Origin: Bombus terrestris
Lineage: Eukaryota > Arthropoda > Insecta > Hymenoptera > Apidae
Length of the DNA stretch: 64,000 nucleotides
NCBI RefSeq assembly: GCF_910591885.1
Contig: NW_025963555.1
Location: 4,712,001 to 4,776,000 of the forward strand
Direction of reading: 5' to 3'
Each line of letters begins with the position of its first letter. The first letter of the stretch is position 1. Positions 1 through 12,100 of this stretch are shown here, piece after piece. Below the pieces are notes generated by a model. The model did no database searches, had not been told where the DNA came from, and was given only the letters and a program-made list of their open reading frames with translations. A program made the translations under genes and the position numbers.

Positions 1-388
1 TAACGTTATACGTTACAACGTAGTAGTACATAACGTCATACGTCCTATAGTGATACAATGTAACGTTATACGTTATGACGTAGTAGTACATAACGTTATC
101 CGGTATAACGTAATAGTGCATATCTATATACGTCATATAGTGATGCAATATAACGTCATACGTTCTAACGTAGAAGTACAAAACGTTACATGTTATTACG
201 TAGTAGTACTTAACGTTATACGTTACTACGTAGTAGTACATAACGTCATACGTACTATAGTGATACAATGCAACTTTATACGTTATAACGTAGTAGTATA
301 TAACGTTATACGTTATAACGTAGTAGTACATAACGTCATTCGTCCTATAGTGATACAATGTAACGTTATACGTTATAACGTAGTAGTA

Positions 389-412
389 TATAACGTTATA
401 CGTTATAACGTA
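389..412. other. Two overlapping perfect palindromes in the unit
   Basis: Bases 389-400 (TATAACGTTATA) and 399-412 (TACGTTATAACGTA) are each identical to their own reverse complement, and they overlap by two bases. The second palindrome is internal to the class 1 unit and so recurs in most units. The first spans the unit boundary and is shortened to ATAACGTTAT when the preceding unit ends in ACA. Hairpins with a 5-bp stem and TATA loop could form in single-stranded DNA or RNA. Dyad-rich satellites are known at many centromeres; a centromeric role here is inference only. Confidence 0.85.
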
Positions 413-420
413 GTAGTACA
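391..420 (+). repeat. Exemplar class 1 satellite unit
   Basis: This is a clean copy of the commonest unit. Positions 1-10 read TAACGTTATA, 11-20 read CGTTATAACG and 21-30 read TAGTAGTACA. The composition is 11 A, 10 T, 5 G and 4 C. All three CpGs lie inside ACGT. Frequent class 1 variants change positions 14-18 (CGTTACAACG, CGTTACTACG, CGTTACTGCG) or the tail (TCGTAGTATA, TAGAAGTACA). AACGTT at positions 3-8 is an AclI site, so AclI digestion should give a 30-bp ladder. I do not recognise the family. Confidence 0.95.
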
Positions 421-540
421 TAACGTCATACGTCACATAGTGATACAATATAACGTTTTACGTTATAACGTAGAAGTACGTAACGTTATACGTTATAAAG
501 TAGTAGTACATAACGTTATACGTTACAACGTAGTAGTACA

Positions 541-570
541 TAACGTCATACGTCCTATAGTGATACAATG
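541..570 (+). repeat. Exemplar class 2 satellite unit
   Basis: This unit starts TAACGTCATACGTC, nearly as class 1, but ends CTATAGTGATACAATG. By direct alignment it matches the class 1 exemplar at 19 of 30 positions, with differences concentrated in the last 17 bases. Related class 2 forms end CATATAGTGATGCAATA, CATATAGTGGTACAATA or CACATAGTGATACAATG. Class 2 units recur every few units throughout the window, usually separated by one to four class 1 units. This suggests an old multimeric ancestor later scrambled by unequal exchange, which is an inference. Confidence 0.93.
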
Positions 571-600
571 TAACGTTATACGTTATGACGTAGTAGTACA

Positions 601-660
601 TAACGTTATCCGGTATAACGTAATAGTGCATATCTATATACGTCATATAGTGATGCAATA
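601..660 (+). repeat. Linked CCGG unit pair (marker dimer)
   Basis: Two variant units nearly always occur together in this order. The first contains TTATCCGGTATAACG and ends TAATAGTGCA or TAATAGTACA. The second begins TATCTATATACGTC. Further copies lie near 1711, 3271, 9631, 12091, 16471, 36841, 46921 and 57241. CCGG gives a HpaII/MspI site that is rare elsewhere in the array. In the beta blocks the same pair mostly reads CCGT or has CTAATAG in place of GTAATAG, so this dimer distinguishes block types. Confidence 0.9.
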
Positions 661-970
661 TAACGTCATACGTTATAACGTAGAAGTACAAAGCGTTACA
701 TGTTATTACGTAGTAGTACTTAACGTTATACGTTACTACGTAGTAGTACATAACGTCATACGTCCTATAGTGATACAATGTAACTTTATACGTTATAACG
801 TAGTAGTATATAACGTTATACGTTTTAACGTAGTAGTACATAACGTCATTCGTCCTATAGTGATACAATGTAACGTTATACGTTATAACGTAGTAGTACA
901 TAACGTTATACATCATAAAGTAGTAGTACATAACGTTATACGTTACAAGGTAGTAGTACATAACGTCATA

Positions 971-976
971 CTTTCC
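971..976 (+). other. One-base register shift (+1)
   Basis: The usual CATACGTCCTATAG reads CATACTTTCCTATAG here, which is a G to T change plus one added T. All units to the right are displaced by one base. The same lesion recurs at 5312-5317 inside the duplicated block, so only one mutational event is needed for both. It also terminates the stop-free frame on the + strand. Confidence 0.9.
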
Positions 977-1531
977 TATAGTGATACAATGTAACTTTAT
1001 ACGTTATAACGTAGTAGTACATAACGTCATTCGTCCTATAGTGATACAATGTAACGTTATACGTTATAACGTAGTAGTACATAACATTATACATCATAAA
1101 GTAGTAGTACATAACGTTATACGTTACAAGGTAGTAGTACATAACGTCATACGTCCTATAGTGATACAATATAACGTTATACGTTATAACGTAGAAGTAC
1201 AAAACGTTACATGTTATTACGTAGTAGTACTTAACGTTATACGTTACTACGTAGTAGTACATAACGTCATACGTCCTATAGTGATACAATGTAACGTTAT
1301 ACGTTACAACGTAGTAGTACTTAACGTTATACGTTACTGCGTAGTAGAACATAACGTTATACGTCATATAGTGGTACAATATAACGTTATACGTTATAAT
1401 GTAGAAGTACAAAACGTTATACGTTATAACGTAGTAGTACATAACGTTATACGTTACAACGAAGTAGCACATAACGTCATACGTCCTATAGTGATACAAT
1501 GTAACGTTATAAGTGATAACGTAGTAGTACA

Positions 1532-1539
1532 TGACGTCA
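1532..1539. other. TGACGTCA palindrome, first of many
   Basis: TGACGTCA is the consensus cAMP-response element bound by CREB/ATF-type bZIP proteins. It is created here where a unit tail ending in CA meets a class 2 variant starting TGACGTCA. The same site recurs wherever that variant occurs, for example 2162-2169, and near 2792, 8573, 15293, 36598, 51059 and 59879. An 8-bp match made by a repeat variant shows possible binding capacity, not regulation; there is no gene nearby to regulate. Confidence 0.5.
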
Positions 1540-4500
1540 AACGTCACATAGTGATACAATGTAACATTATACGTTATAATGTCGAAGTGCAAAACGTTAT
1601 ACGTTATAACGTAGTAGTACATAACGTCAAACGTCACATAGTGATACAATATAACGTTATACGTTATAACGTAGTAGTACATAACGTTATACGTTATAAC
1701 GTAGTAGTACATAACGTTATCCGGTATAACGTAATAGTGCATATCTATATACGTCATATAGTGATGCAATATAACGTCATACGTTATAACGTAGAAGTAC
1801 ATAACGTTACATGTTATTACGTAGTAGTACTTAACGTTATACGTTACTACGTAGTAGTACATAACGTCATACGTCCTATAGTGATACAATGTAACTTTAT
1901 ACGTTATAACGTAGTAGTATATAACGTTATACGTTATAACGTAGTAGTACATAACGTCATTCGTCCTATAGTGATACAATGTAACGTTATACGTTATAAC
2001 GTAGTAGTACATAACGTTATACATCATAAAGTAGTAGTACATAACGTCATACGTCCTATAGTGATACAATGCAACGTTATACGTTATAACGTCGTAGTAT
2101 ATAACGTTATACGTTATAACGTCGTAGTATATAACGTTATACGTTATAACGTAGTAGTACATGACGTCAAACGTCACATAGTGATACAATATAACGTTAT
2201 ACGTTATAACGTAGTAGTACATAACGTCATACGTCCTATAGTGATACAATGCAACTTTATACGTTATAACGTAGTAGTATATAACGTTATACGTTATAAC
2301 GTAGTAGTACATAACGTCATTCGTCCTATAGTGATACAATGTAACGTTATACGTTATAACGTAGTAGTATATAACGTTATACGTTATAACGTAGTAGTAC
2401 ATAACGTCATACGTCACATAGTGAAACAATGTAACATTATACGTTATAATGTCGAAGTGCAAAACGTTATACGTTATAACGTAGTAGTACATAACGTCAA
2501 ACGTCACATAGTGATACAATATAACGTTATACGTTATAACGTAGTAGTACATAACGTTATACGTTACAACGTAGTAGTACATAACGTCATACGTCCTATA
2601 GTGATACAATGTAACGTTATAAGTTATAACGTAGTAGTATACAACGTTATACGTTATAACGTAGTAGTACATAACGTTATACGTTACAACGTAGTAGTAC
2701 ATAACGACATACGTCCTATAGTGATACAATGTAACGTTATACGTTATAACGTCGTAGTATATAACATTATACGTTATAACGTAGTAGTACATGACGTCAA
2801 ACGTCACATAGTGAAACAATGTAACATTATACGTTATAATGTCGAAGTGCAAAACGTTATACGTTATAACGTAGTAGTACATAACGTCAAACGTCACATA
2901 GTGATACAATATAACGTTATACGTTATAACGTAGTAGTACATAACGTTATACGTTACAACGTAGTAGTACATAACGTCATACGTCCTATAGTGATACAAT
3001 ATAACGTTATACGCTATAACGTAGAAGTACAAAACGTTATATGTTAATACGTAGTAGTACTTAACGTTATACGTTACTACGTAGTAGTACATAACGTCAT
3101 ACGTCCTATAGTGATACAATGTAACGTTATACGTTATACCGTAGTAGTACTTAACGTTATACGTTACTGCGTAGTAGTACATAACGTTATACGTCATATA
3201 GTGGTACAATATAACGTTATACGTTATAATGTAGAAGTACAAAACGTTATACGTTATAACGTAGTAATACATAACGTTATCCGGTATAACGTAATAGCAC
3301 ATATCTATATACGTCATATAGTGATGCAATATAACGTTATACGTTATAACGTAGAAGTACAAAACGTTATACGTTATAACGTAGTAGTACTTAACGTTAT
3401 ACGTTACTACGTAGTAGTACATAACGTCATACGTCCTATAGTGATACAATGTAACGTTATACGTTATACCGTAGTAGTACATAACGTTATACGTCATATA
3501 GTGGTACAATATAACATTATACGTTATAATGTAGAAGTACAAAACGTTATACGTTATAACGTAGTAGTACATAACGTTATCCGGTATAACGTAATAGTAC
3601 ATATCTATATACGTCATATAGTGATGCAATATAACGTTATACGTTATAACGTAGTAGTACATAACGTTATACGTCATATAGTGGTACAATATAACGTTAT
3701 GCGTTATAATGTAGAAGTACAAAACGTTATACGTTATAACGTAGTAGTACATAACGTTATCCGGTATAACGTAATAGTACATATCTATATACGTCATATA
3801 GTGATGCAATATAACGTTATACGTTATAACATAGTAGTATATAACGTTATACGTTATAACGTAGTAGTACATAACGTTATACGTTACAACGTAGTAGTAC
3901 ATAACGTCATACGTCCTATAGTGATACAATGTAACGTTATACGATATAACGTCGTAGTATATAACGTTATACGCTATAACGTAGTAGTTCATGACGTCAA
4001 ACGTCACATAGTGATACAATGTAACATTATACGTTATAATGTCGAAGTGCAAAACGTTATACGTCATATAGTAGTACAATATAACGTTATACGTTATAAC
4101 GTAGTAGTACATAACGTCAAACGTCACATAGTGATACAATATAACGTTATACGTTATAACGTAGAAGTACATAACGTTATACGTCCTATAGTGATACAAT
4201 GTAACGTTATAAGTTATAACGTAGTAGTATACAACGTTATACGTTATAACGTAGTAGTACATAACGTTATACGTTACAACGTAGTAGTACATAACGTCAT
4301 ACGTCCTATAGTGGTACAATGTAACGTTATACGTTATAACGTCGTAGTATATAACATTATACGTTATAACGTAGTAGTACATGACGTCAAACGTCACATA
4401 GTGATACAATGTAACATTATACGTTATAATGTCGAAGTGCAAAACGTTATACGTTATAACGTAGTAGTACATAACGTCAAACGTCACATAGTGATACAAT

Positions 4501-4610
4501 ATAACGTTATACGTTATAACGTAGTAGTACATAACGTTATACGTTACAACGTGGTAGTACATAACGTCATCTGTCCTATAGTGATACAATATAACGTTAT
4601 ACGCTATAAC

Positions 4611-6150
4611 GTAGAAGTACGTAACGTTATACGTTATAAAGTAGTAGTACATAACGTTATACGTTACAACGTAGTAGTACATAACGTCATACGTCCTATA
4701 GTGATACAATGTAACGTTATACGTTATGACGTAGTAGTACATAACGTTATNNNNNNNNNNNNNNNNNNNNNNNNNNNNNNNNNNNNNNNNNNNNNNNNNN
4801 NNNNNNNNNNNNNNNNNNNNNNNNNNNNNNNNNNNNNNNNNNNNNNNNNNNNNNNNNNNNNNNNNNNNNNNNNNNNNNNNNNNNNNNNNNNNNNNNNNNN
4901 NNNNNNNNNNNNNNNNNNNNNNNNNNNNNNNNNNNNNNNNNNNNNNNNNNCCGGTATAACGTAATAGTGCATATCTATATACGTCATATAGTGATGCAAT
5001 ATAACGTCATACGTTATAACGTAGAAGTACAAAACGTTACATGTTATTACGTAGTAGTACTTAACGTTATACGTTACTACGTAGTAGTACATAACGTCAT
5101 ACGTCCTATAGTGATACAATGTAACTTTATACGTTATAACGTAGTAGTATATAACGTTATACGTTTTAACGTAGTAGTACATAACGTCATTCGTCCTATA
5201 GTGATACAATGTAACGTTATACGTTATAACGTAGTAGTACATAACGTTATACATCATAAAGTAGTAGTACATAACGTTATACGTTACAAGGTAGTAGTAC
5301 ATAACGTCATACTTTCCTATAGTGATACAATGTAACTTTATACGTTATAACGTAGTAGTACATAACGTCATTCGTCCTATAGTGATACAATGTAACGTTA
5401 TACGTTATAACGTAGTAGTACATAACATTATACATCATAAAGTAGTAGTACATAACGTTATACGTTACAAGGTAGTAGTACATAACGTCATACGTCCTAT
5501 AGTGATACAATATACCGTTATACGTTATAACGTAGAAGTACAAAACGTTACATGTTATTACGTAGTAGTACTTAACGTTATACGTTACTACGTAGTAGTA
5601 CATAACGTCATACGTCCTATAGTGATACAATATAACGTTATACGTTACAACGTAGTAGTACTTAACGTTATACGTTACTGCGTAGTAGAACATAACGTTA
5701 TACGTCATATAGTGGTACAATATAACGTTATACGTTATAATGTAGAAGTACAAAACGTTATACGTTATAACGTAGTAGTACATAACGTTATACGTTACAA
5801 CGAAGTAGCACATAACGTCATACGTCCTATAGTGATACAATGTAACGTTATAAGTGATAACGTAGTAGTACATGACGTCAAACGTCACATAGTGATACAA
5901 TGTAACATTATACGTTACAATGTCGAAGTGCAAAACGTTATACGTTATAACGTAGTAGTACATAACGTCAAACGTCACATAGTGATACAATATAACGTTA
6001 TACGTTATAACGTAGTAGTACATAACGTTATACGTTATAACGTAGTAGTACATAACGTTATCCGGTATAACGTCATAGTGCATATCTATATACGTCATAT
6101 AGTGATGCAATATAACGTCATACGTTATAACGTAGAAGTACATAACGTTA
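4611..6150 (+). repeat. 1.34-kb block, copy 2, interrupted by the gap
   Basis: This is the second copy of 470-1809, split by the run of N. Bases 4741-4750 align with 600-609 and base 4951 aligns with 610, so with the N removed the two flanks join with no base missing or repeated. The match continues past the shared ACTTTCC insertion and diverges near 6150. This is the strongest evidence that the gap is a placeholder. Confidence 0.85.
4751..4950. other. Assembly gap, 200 N
   Basis: There are exactly 200 undetermined bases inside the array. A round number that is not a multiple of 30 points to a fixed-size scaffold placeholder rather than a measured length. The flanks read as a seamless pair of units when joined. 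The true content is probably zero or a whole number of 30-bp units, possibly kilobases of collapsed satellite. Confidence 0.97.
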
Positions 6151-9100
6151 TACATTATAAAGTAGTAGTACATAGCGTTATACGTTACAACGTAGTAGTA
6201 CATAACGTCAAACGTCACATAGTGATACAATATAACGTTATACGTTATAACGTAGAAGTACATAACGTTATACGTTATAAAGTAGTAGTACATAACGTTA
6301 CACGTTACAACGTAGTAGTACATAACGTCATACGTCCTATAGTGATACAATGTAACTTTATACGTTATAACGTAGTAGTATATAACGTTATACGTTATAA
6401 CGTAGTAGTATATAACGTTATACGTTACAACGTACTAGTACATAACGTCATACGTCCTATAGTGATACAATGTAACGTTATACGTTATGACGTAGTAGTA
6501 CATAACGTTATCCGGTATAACGTAATAGTGCATATCTATATACGTCATATAGTGATGCAATATAACGTCATACGTTATAACGTAGAAGTACAAAACGTTA
6601 CATGTTATTACGTAGTAGTACTTAACGTTATACGTTACTACGTAGTAGTACATAACGTCATACGTCCTATAGTGATACAATGTAACTTTATACGTTATAA
6701 CGTAGTAGTATATAACGTTATACGTTATAACGTAGTAGTACATAACGTCATTCGTCCTATAGTGATACAATGTAACTTTATACGTTATAACGTAGTAGTA
6801 TATAACGTTATACGTTATAACGTAGTAGTACATAACGTCATTCGTCCTATAGTGATACAATGTAACGTTATACGTTATAACGTAGTAGTACATAACGTTA
6901 TACATCATAAAGTAGTAGTACATAACGTCATACGTCCTATAGTGATACAATGCAACGTTATACGTTATAACGTCGTAGTATATAACGTTATACGTTATAA
7001 CGTCGTAGTATATAACGTTATACGTTATAACGTAGTAGTACATAACGTCATACGTCCTATAGTGATACAATGTAACGTTATACGATATAACGTCGTAGTA
7101 TATAACGTTATACGCTATAACGTAGTAGTACATGACGTCAAACGTCACATAGAGATACAATGTAACATTATACGTTATAATGTCGAAGTGCAAAACGTTA
7201 TACGTCATATAGTAGTACAATATAACGTTATACGTTATAATGTAGAAGTACAAAACGTTATACGTTATAACGTAGTAATACATAACGTTATACGTTACAA
7301 CGTAGTAGTACATAACGTCATACGTCCTATAGTGATACAATGTAACGTTATAAGTTATAACGTAGTAGTATACAACGTTATACGTTATAACGTAGTAGTA
7401 CATAACGTTATACGTTACAACGTAGTAGTACATAACGTCATACGTCCTATAGTGATACAATGTAACGTTATACGTTATAACGTCGTAGTATATAACATTA
7501 TACGTTATAACGTAGTAGTACATGACGTCAAACGTCACATAGTGAAACAATGTAACATTATACGTTATAATGTCGAAGTGCAAAACGTTATACGTTATAA
7601 CGTAGTAGTACATAACGTCAAACGTCACATAGTGATACAATATAACGTTATACGTTATAACGTAGTAGTACATAACGTTATACGTTACAACGTAGTAGTA
7701 CATAACGTCATACGTCCTATAGTGATACAATATAACGTTATACGCTATAACGTAGAAGTACAAAACGTTATATGTTAATACGTAGTAGTACTTAACGTTA
7801 TACGTTACTACGTAGTAGTACATAACGTCATACGTCCTATAGTGATACAATGTAACGTTATACGTTATACCGTAGTAGTACTTAACGTTATACGTTACTG
7901 CGTAGTAGTACATAACGTTATACGTCATATAGTGGTACAATATAACGTTATACGTTATAATGTAGAAGTACAAAACGTTATACGTTATAACGTAGTAGTA
8001 CATAACGTTATCCGGTATAACGTAATAGTACATATCTATATACGTCATATAGTGATGCAATATAACGTTATACGTTATAACGTAGAAGTACAAAACGTTA
8101 TACGTTATAACGTAGTAGTACTTAACGTTATACGTTACTACGTAGTAGTACATAACGTTATCCGGTATAACGTAATAGTACATATCTATATACGTCATAT
8201 AGTGATGCAATATAACGTTATACGTTATAACGTAGTAGTACATAACGTTATACGTCATATAGTGGTACAATATAACGTTATGCGTTATAATGTAGAAGTA
8301 CAAAACGTTATACGTTATAACGTAGTAGTACATAACGTTATCCGGTATAACGTAATAGTACATATCTATATACGTCATATAGTGATGCAATATAACGTTA
8401 TACGTTATAACATAGTAGTATATAACGTTATACGTTATAACGTAGTAGTACATAACGTTATACGTTACAACGTAGTAGTACATAACGTCATACGTCCTAT
8501 AGTGATACAATGTAACGTTATACGATATAACGTCGTAGTATATAACGTTATACGCTATAACGTAGTAGTTCATGACGTCAAACGTCACATAGTGATACAA
8601 TGTAACATTATACGTTATAATGTCGAAGTGCAAAACGTTATACGTCATATAGTAGTACAATATAACGTTATACGTTATAACGTAGTAGTACATAACGTCA
8701 AACGTCACATAGTGATACAATATAACGTTATACGTTATAACGTAGAAGTACATAACGTTATACGTCCTATAGTGATACAATGTAACGTTATACGTTATAA
8801 CGTAGTAGTATACAACGTTATACGTTATAACGTAGTAGTACATAACGTTATACGTTACAACGTAGTAGTACATAACGTCATACGTCCTATAGTGGTACAA
8901 TGTAACGTTATACGTTATAACGTCGTAGTATATAACATTATACGTTATAACGTAGTAGTACATGACGTCAAACGTCACATAGTGATACAATGTAACATTA
9001 TACGTTATAATGTCGAAGTGCAAAACGTTATACGTTATAACGTAGTAGTACATAACGTCAAACGTCACATAGTGATACAATATAACGTTATACGTTATAA

Positions 9101-12100
9101 CGTAGTAGTACATAACGTTATACGTTACAACGTAGTAGTATATAACGTCATCTGTCCTATAGTGATACAATATAACGTTATACGCTATAACGTAGAAGTA
9201 CAAAACGTTATATGTTATTACGTAGTAGTACTTAACGTTATACGTTACTACGTAGTAGTACATAACGTCATACGTCCTATAGTGATACAATGCAACGTTA
9301 TACGTTATAACGTCGTAGTATATAACGTTATATGTTATAACGTCGTAGTATATAACGTTATACGTTATAATGTAGTAGTACATGACGTCAAACGTCACAT
9401 AGTGATACAATGTAACATTATACGTTATAATGTAGAAGTGCCAAACGTTATACGTTATAACGTAGTAGTACAGAACGTCAAACGTCACATAGTGATACAA
9501 TATAACGTTATACGTTATAACGTAGTAGTACATAACGTTATACGTCATATAGTGGTACAATATAACGTTATACGTTATAATGTAGAAGTACAAAACGTTA
9601 TACGTTATAACGTAGTAGTACATAACGTTATCCGGTATAACGTAATAGTACATATCTATATACGTCATATAGTGATGCAATATAACGTTATACGTTATAA
9701 CATAGTAGTATATAACGTTATACGTTATAACGTAGTAGTACATAACGTTATACGTTACAACGTAGTAGTACATAACGTCATACGTCCTATAGTGATACAA
9801 TGTAACGTTATAAGTTATAACGTAGTAGTAGACAACGTTATACGTTATAACGTAGTAGTACATAACGTTATACGTTACAACGTAGTAGTACATAACGTCA
9901 TACGTCCTATAGTGGTACAATGTAACGTTATACGTTATAACGTCGTAGTATATAACATTATACGTTATAACGTAGTAGTACATGACGTCAAACGTCACAT
10001 AGTGATACAATGTAACATTATACGTTATAATGTCGAAGTGCAAAACGTTATACGTTATAACGTAGTAGTACATAACGTCAAACGTCACATAGTGATACAA
10101 TATAACGTTATACGTTATAACGTAGTAGTACATAACGTTATACGTTACAACGTAGTAGTACATAACGTCATCTGTCCTATAGTGATACAATATAACGTTA
10201 TACGCTATAACGTAGAAGTACAAAACGTTATATGTTATTACGTAGTAGTACTTAACGTTATACGTTACTACGTAGTAGTACATAACGTCATACGTCCTAT
10301 AGTGATACAATGTAACGTTATACGTCATACCGTAGTAGTACTTAACGTTATACGTTACTGCGTAGTAGTACATAACGTTATACGTCATATAGTGGTACAA
10401 TATAACGTTATACGTTATAATGTAGAAGTACAAAACGTTATACGTTATAACGTAGTAGTACATAACGTTATCCGGTATAATGTAATAGTACATATCTATA
10501 TACGTCATATAGTGATACAATATAACGTTATACGTTATAACGTAGAAGTACAAAACGTTATACGTTATAACGTAGTAGTACTTAACGTTATACGTTACTA
10601 CGTAGTAGTACATAACGTCATACGTCCTATAGTGATATAATGTAACGTTATACGTTATACCGTAGTAGTACATAACGTTATACGTTACTACGTAGTAGTA
10701 CATAACGTCATACGTCCTATAGTGATACAATGTAACGTTATACGTTATACCGTAGTAGTACTTAACGTTATACGTTACTGCGTAGTAGTACATAACGTTA
10801 TACGTCATATAGTGGTACAATATAACGTTATACGTTGTAGCGAAATGGTACAAAACGTTATACGTTATAACGTAGTAGTACATAACGTTATACGTTACAA
10901 CGTAGTAGTACATAACGTCATACGTCCTATAGTGATACAATGTAACGTTATACGTTATAACGTCGTAGTATATAACGTTATACGTTATAACGTAGTAGTA
11001 CATGACGTCAAACGTCACATAGTGATACAATGTAACATTATACGTTATAATGTAGAAGTGCAAAACGTTATACGTTATAACGTAGTAGTACATAACGTCA
11101 AATGTCACATAGTGATACAATATAACGTTATACGTTATAACGTAGTAGTACATAACGTTATACGTAATATAGTGGTACAATATAACGTTATACGTTATAA
11201 TGTAGAAGTACAAAACGTTATACGTTATAACGTAGTAGTACATAACGTTATCCGGTATAACGTAATAGTACATATCTATATACGTCATATAGTGATGCGA
11301 TATAACGTTATACGTTATAACGTAGTAGTATATAACGTTATACGTTATAACGTAGTAGTACATAACGTTATACGTTATAACGTAGTAGTACATAACGTCA
11401 TACGTCCTATAGTGATACAATGTAACGTTATAAGTTATAACGTAGTAGTATACAACGTTATACGTTATAACGTAGTAGTACATAACGTTATACGTTACAA
11501 CGTAGTAGTACATAACGTCATACGTCCTATAGTGATACAATGTAACGTTATACGATGTAACGTCGTAGTATATAACGTTATACGCTATAACGTAGTAGTT
11601 CATGACGTCAAACGTCACATAGTGATACAATGTAACATTATACGTTATAATGTCGAAGTGCAAAACGTTATACGTCATATAGTAGTACAATATAACGTTA
11701 TACGTTATAACGTAGTAGTACATACCGTCAAACGTCACATAGTGATACAATATAACGTTATACGTTATAACGTAGAAGTACATAACGTTATACGTTATAA
11801 AGTAGTAGTACATAACGTCATTCGTCCTATAGTGATACAATGCAACGTTATACGTTATAACGTCGTAGTATATAACGTTATACGTTATAACGTCGTAGTA
11901 TATAACGTCATACGTTATAACGTAGTAGTACAGAACGTCAAACGTCACATAGTGATACAATATAACGTTATACGTTATAACGTAGTAGGACATAACGTTA
12001 TACGTCATATAGTGGTACAATATAACGTTATACGTTATAATGTAGAAGTACAAAACGTTATACGTTATAACGTAGTAGTACATAACGTTATCCGGTATAA

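Larger units (their letters stand above)
470..1809 (+). repeat. 1.34-kb block, copy 1
   Basis: This block matches 4611-6150 at an offset of 4,141 before the gap and 4,341 after it. I counted about five substitutions between the copies, near 662, 1174, 1290, 1597 and 1733. Both carry the same one-base insertion (ACTTTCC at 970-976 and 5311-5317), so the copies descend from one already altered parent. The match ends at 1809, where this copy continues TACATG and the other TATACAT. Confidence 0.88.
1..4750 (+). repeat. 30-bp satellite array, left of the gap
   Basis: This stretch is continuous head-to-tail 30-bp units, and I see no unique sequence in it. Units begin with TAACGTTATA or TAACGTCATA and recur every 30 bases. 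The register is constant from 1 to 970, moves by one base at 971-976, and is then constant to the gap. Both unit classes are present and CCGG-bearing units are frequent. The part from about 2.0 to 4.6 kb reappears with rearrangements at about 6.9-9.2 kb; for example the ATGTTAATAC variant at 3041 recurs at 7772. The array starts before base 1. Confidence 0.97.
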
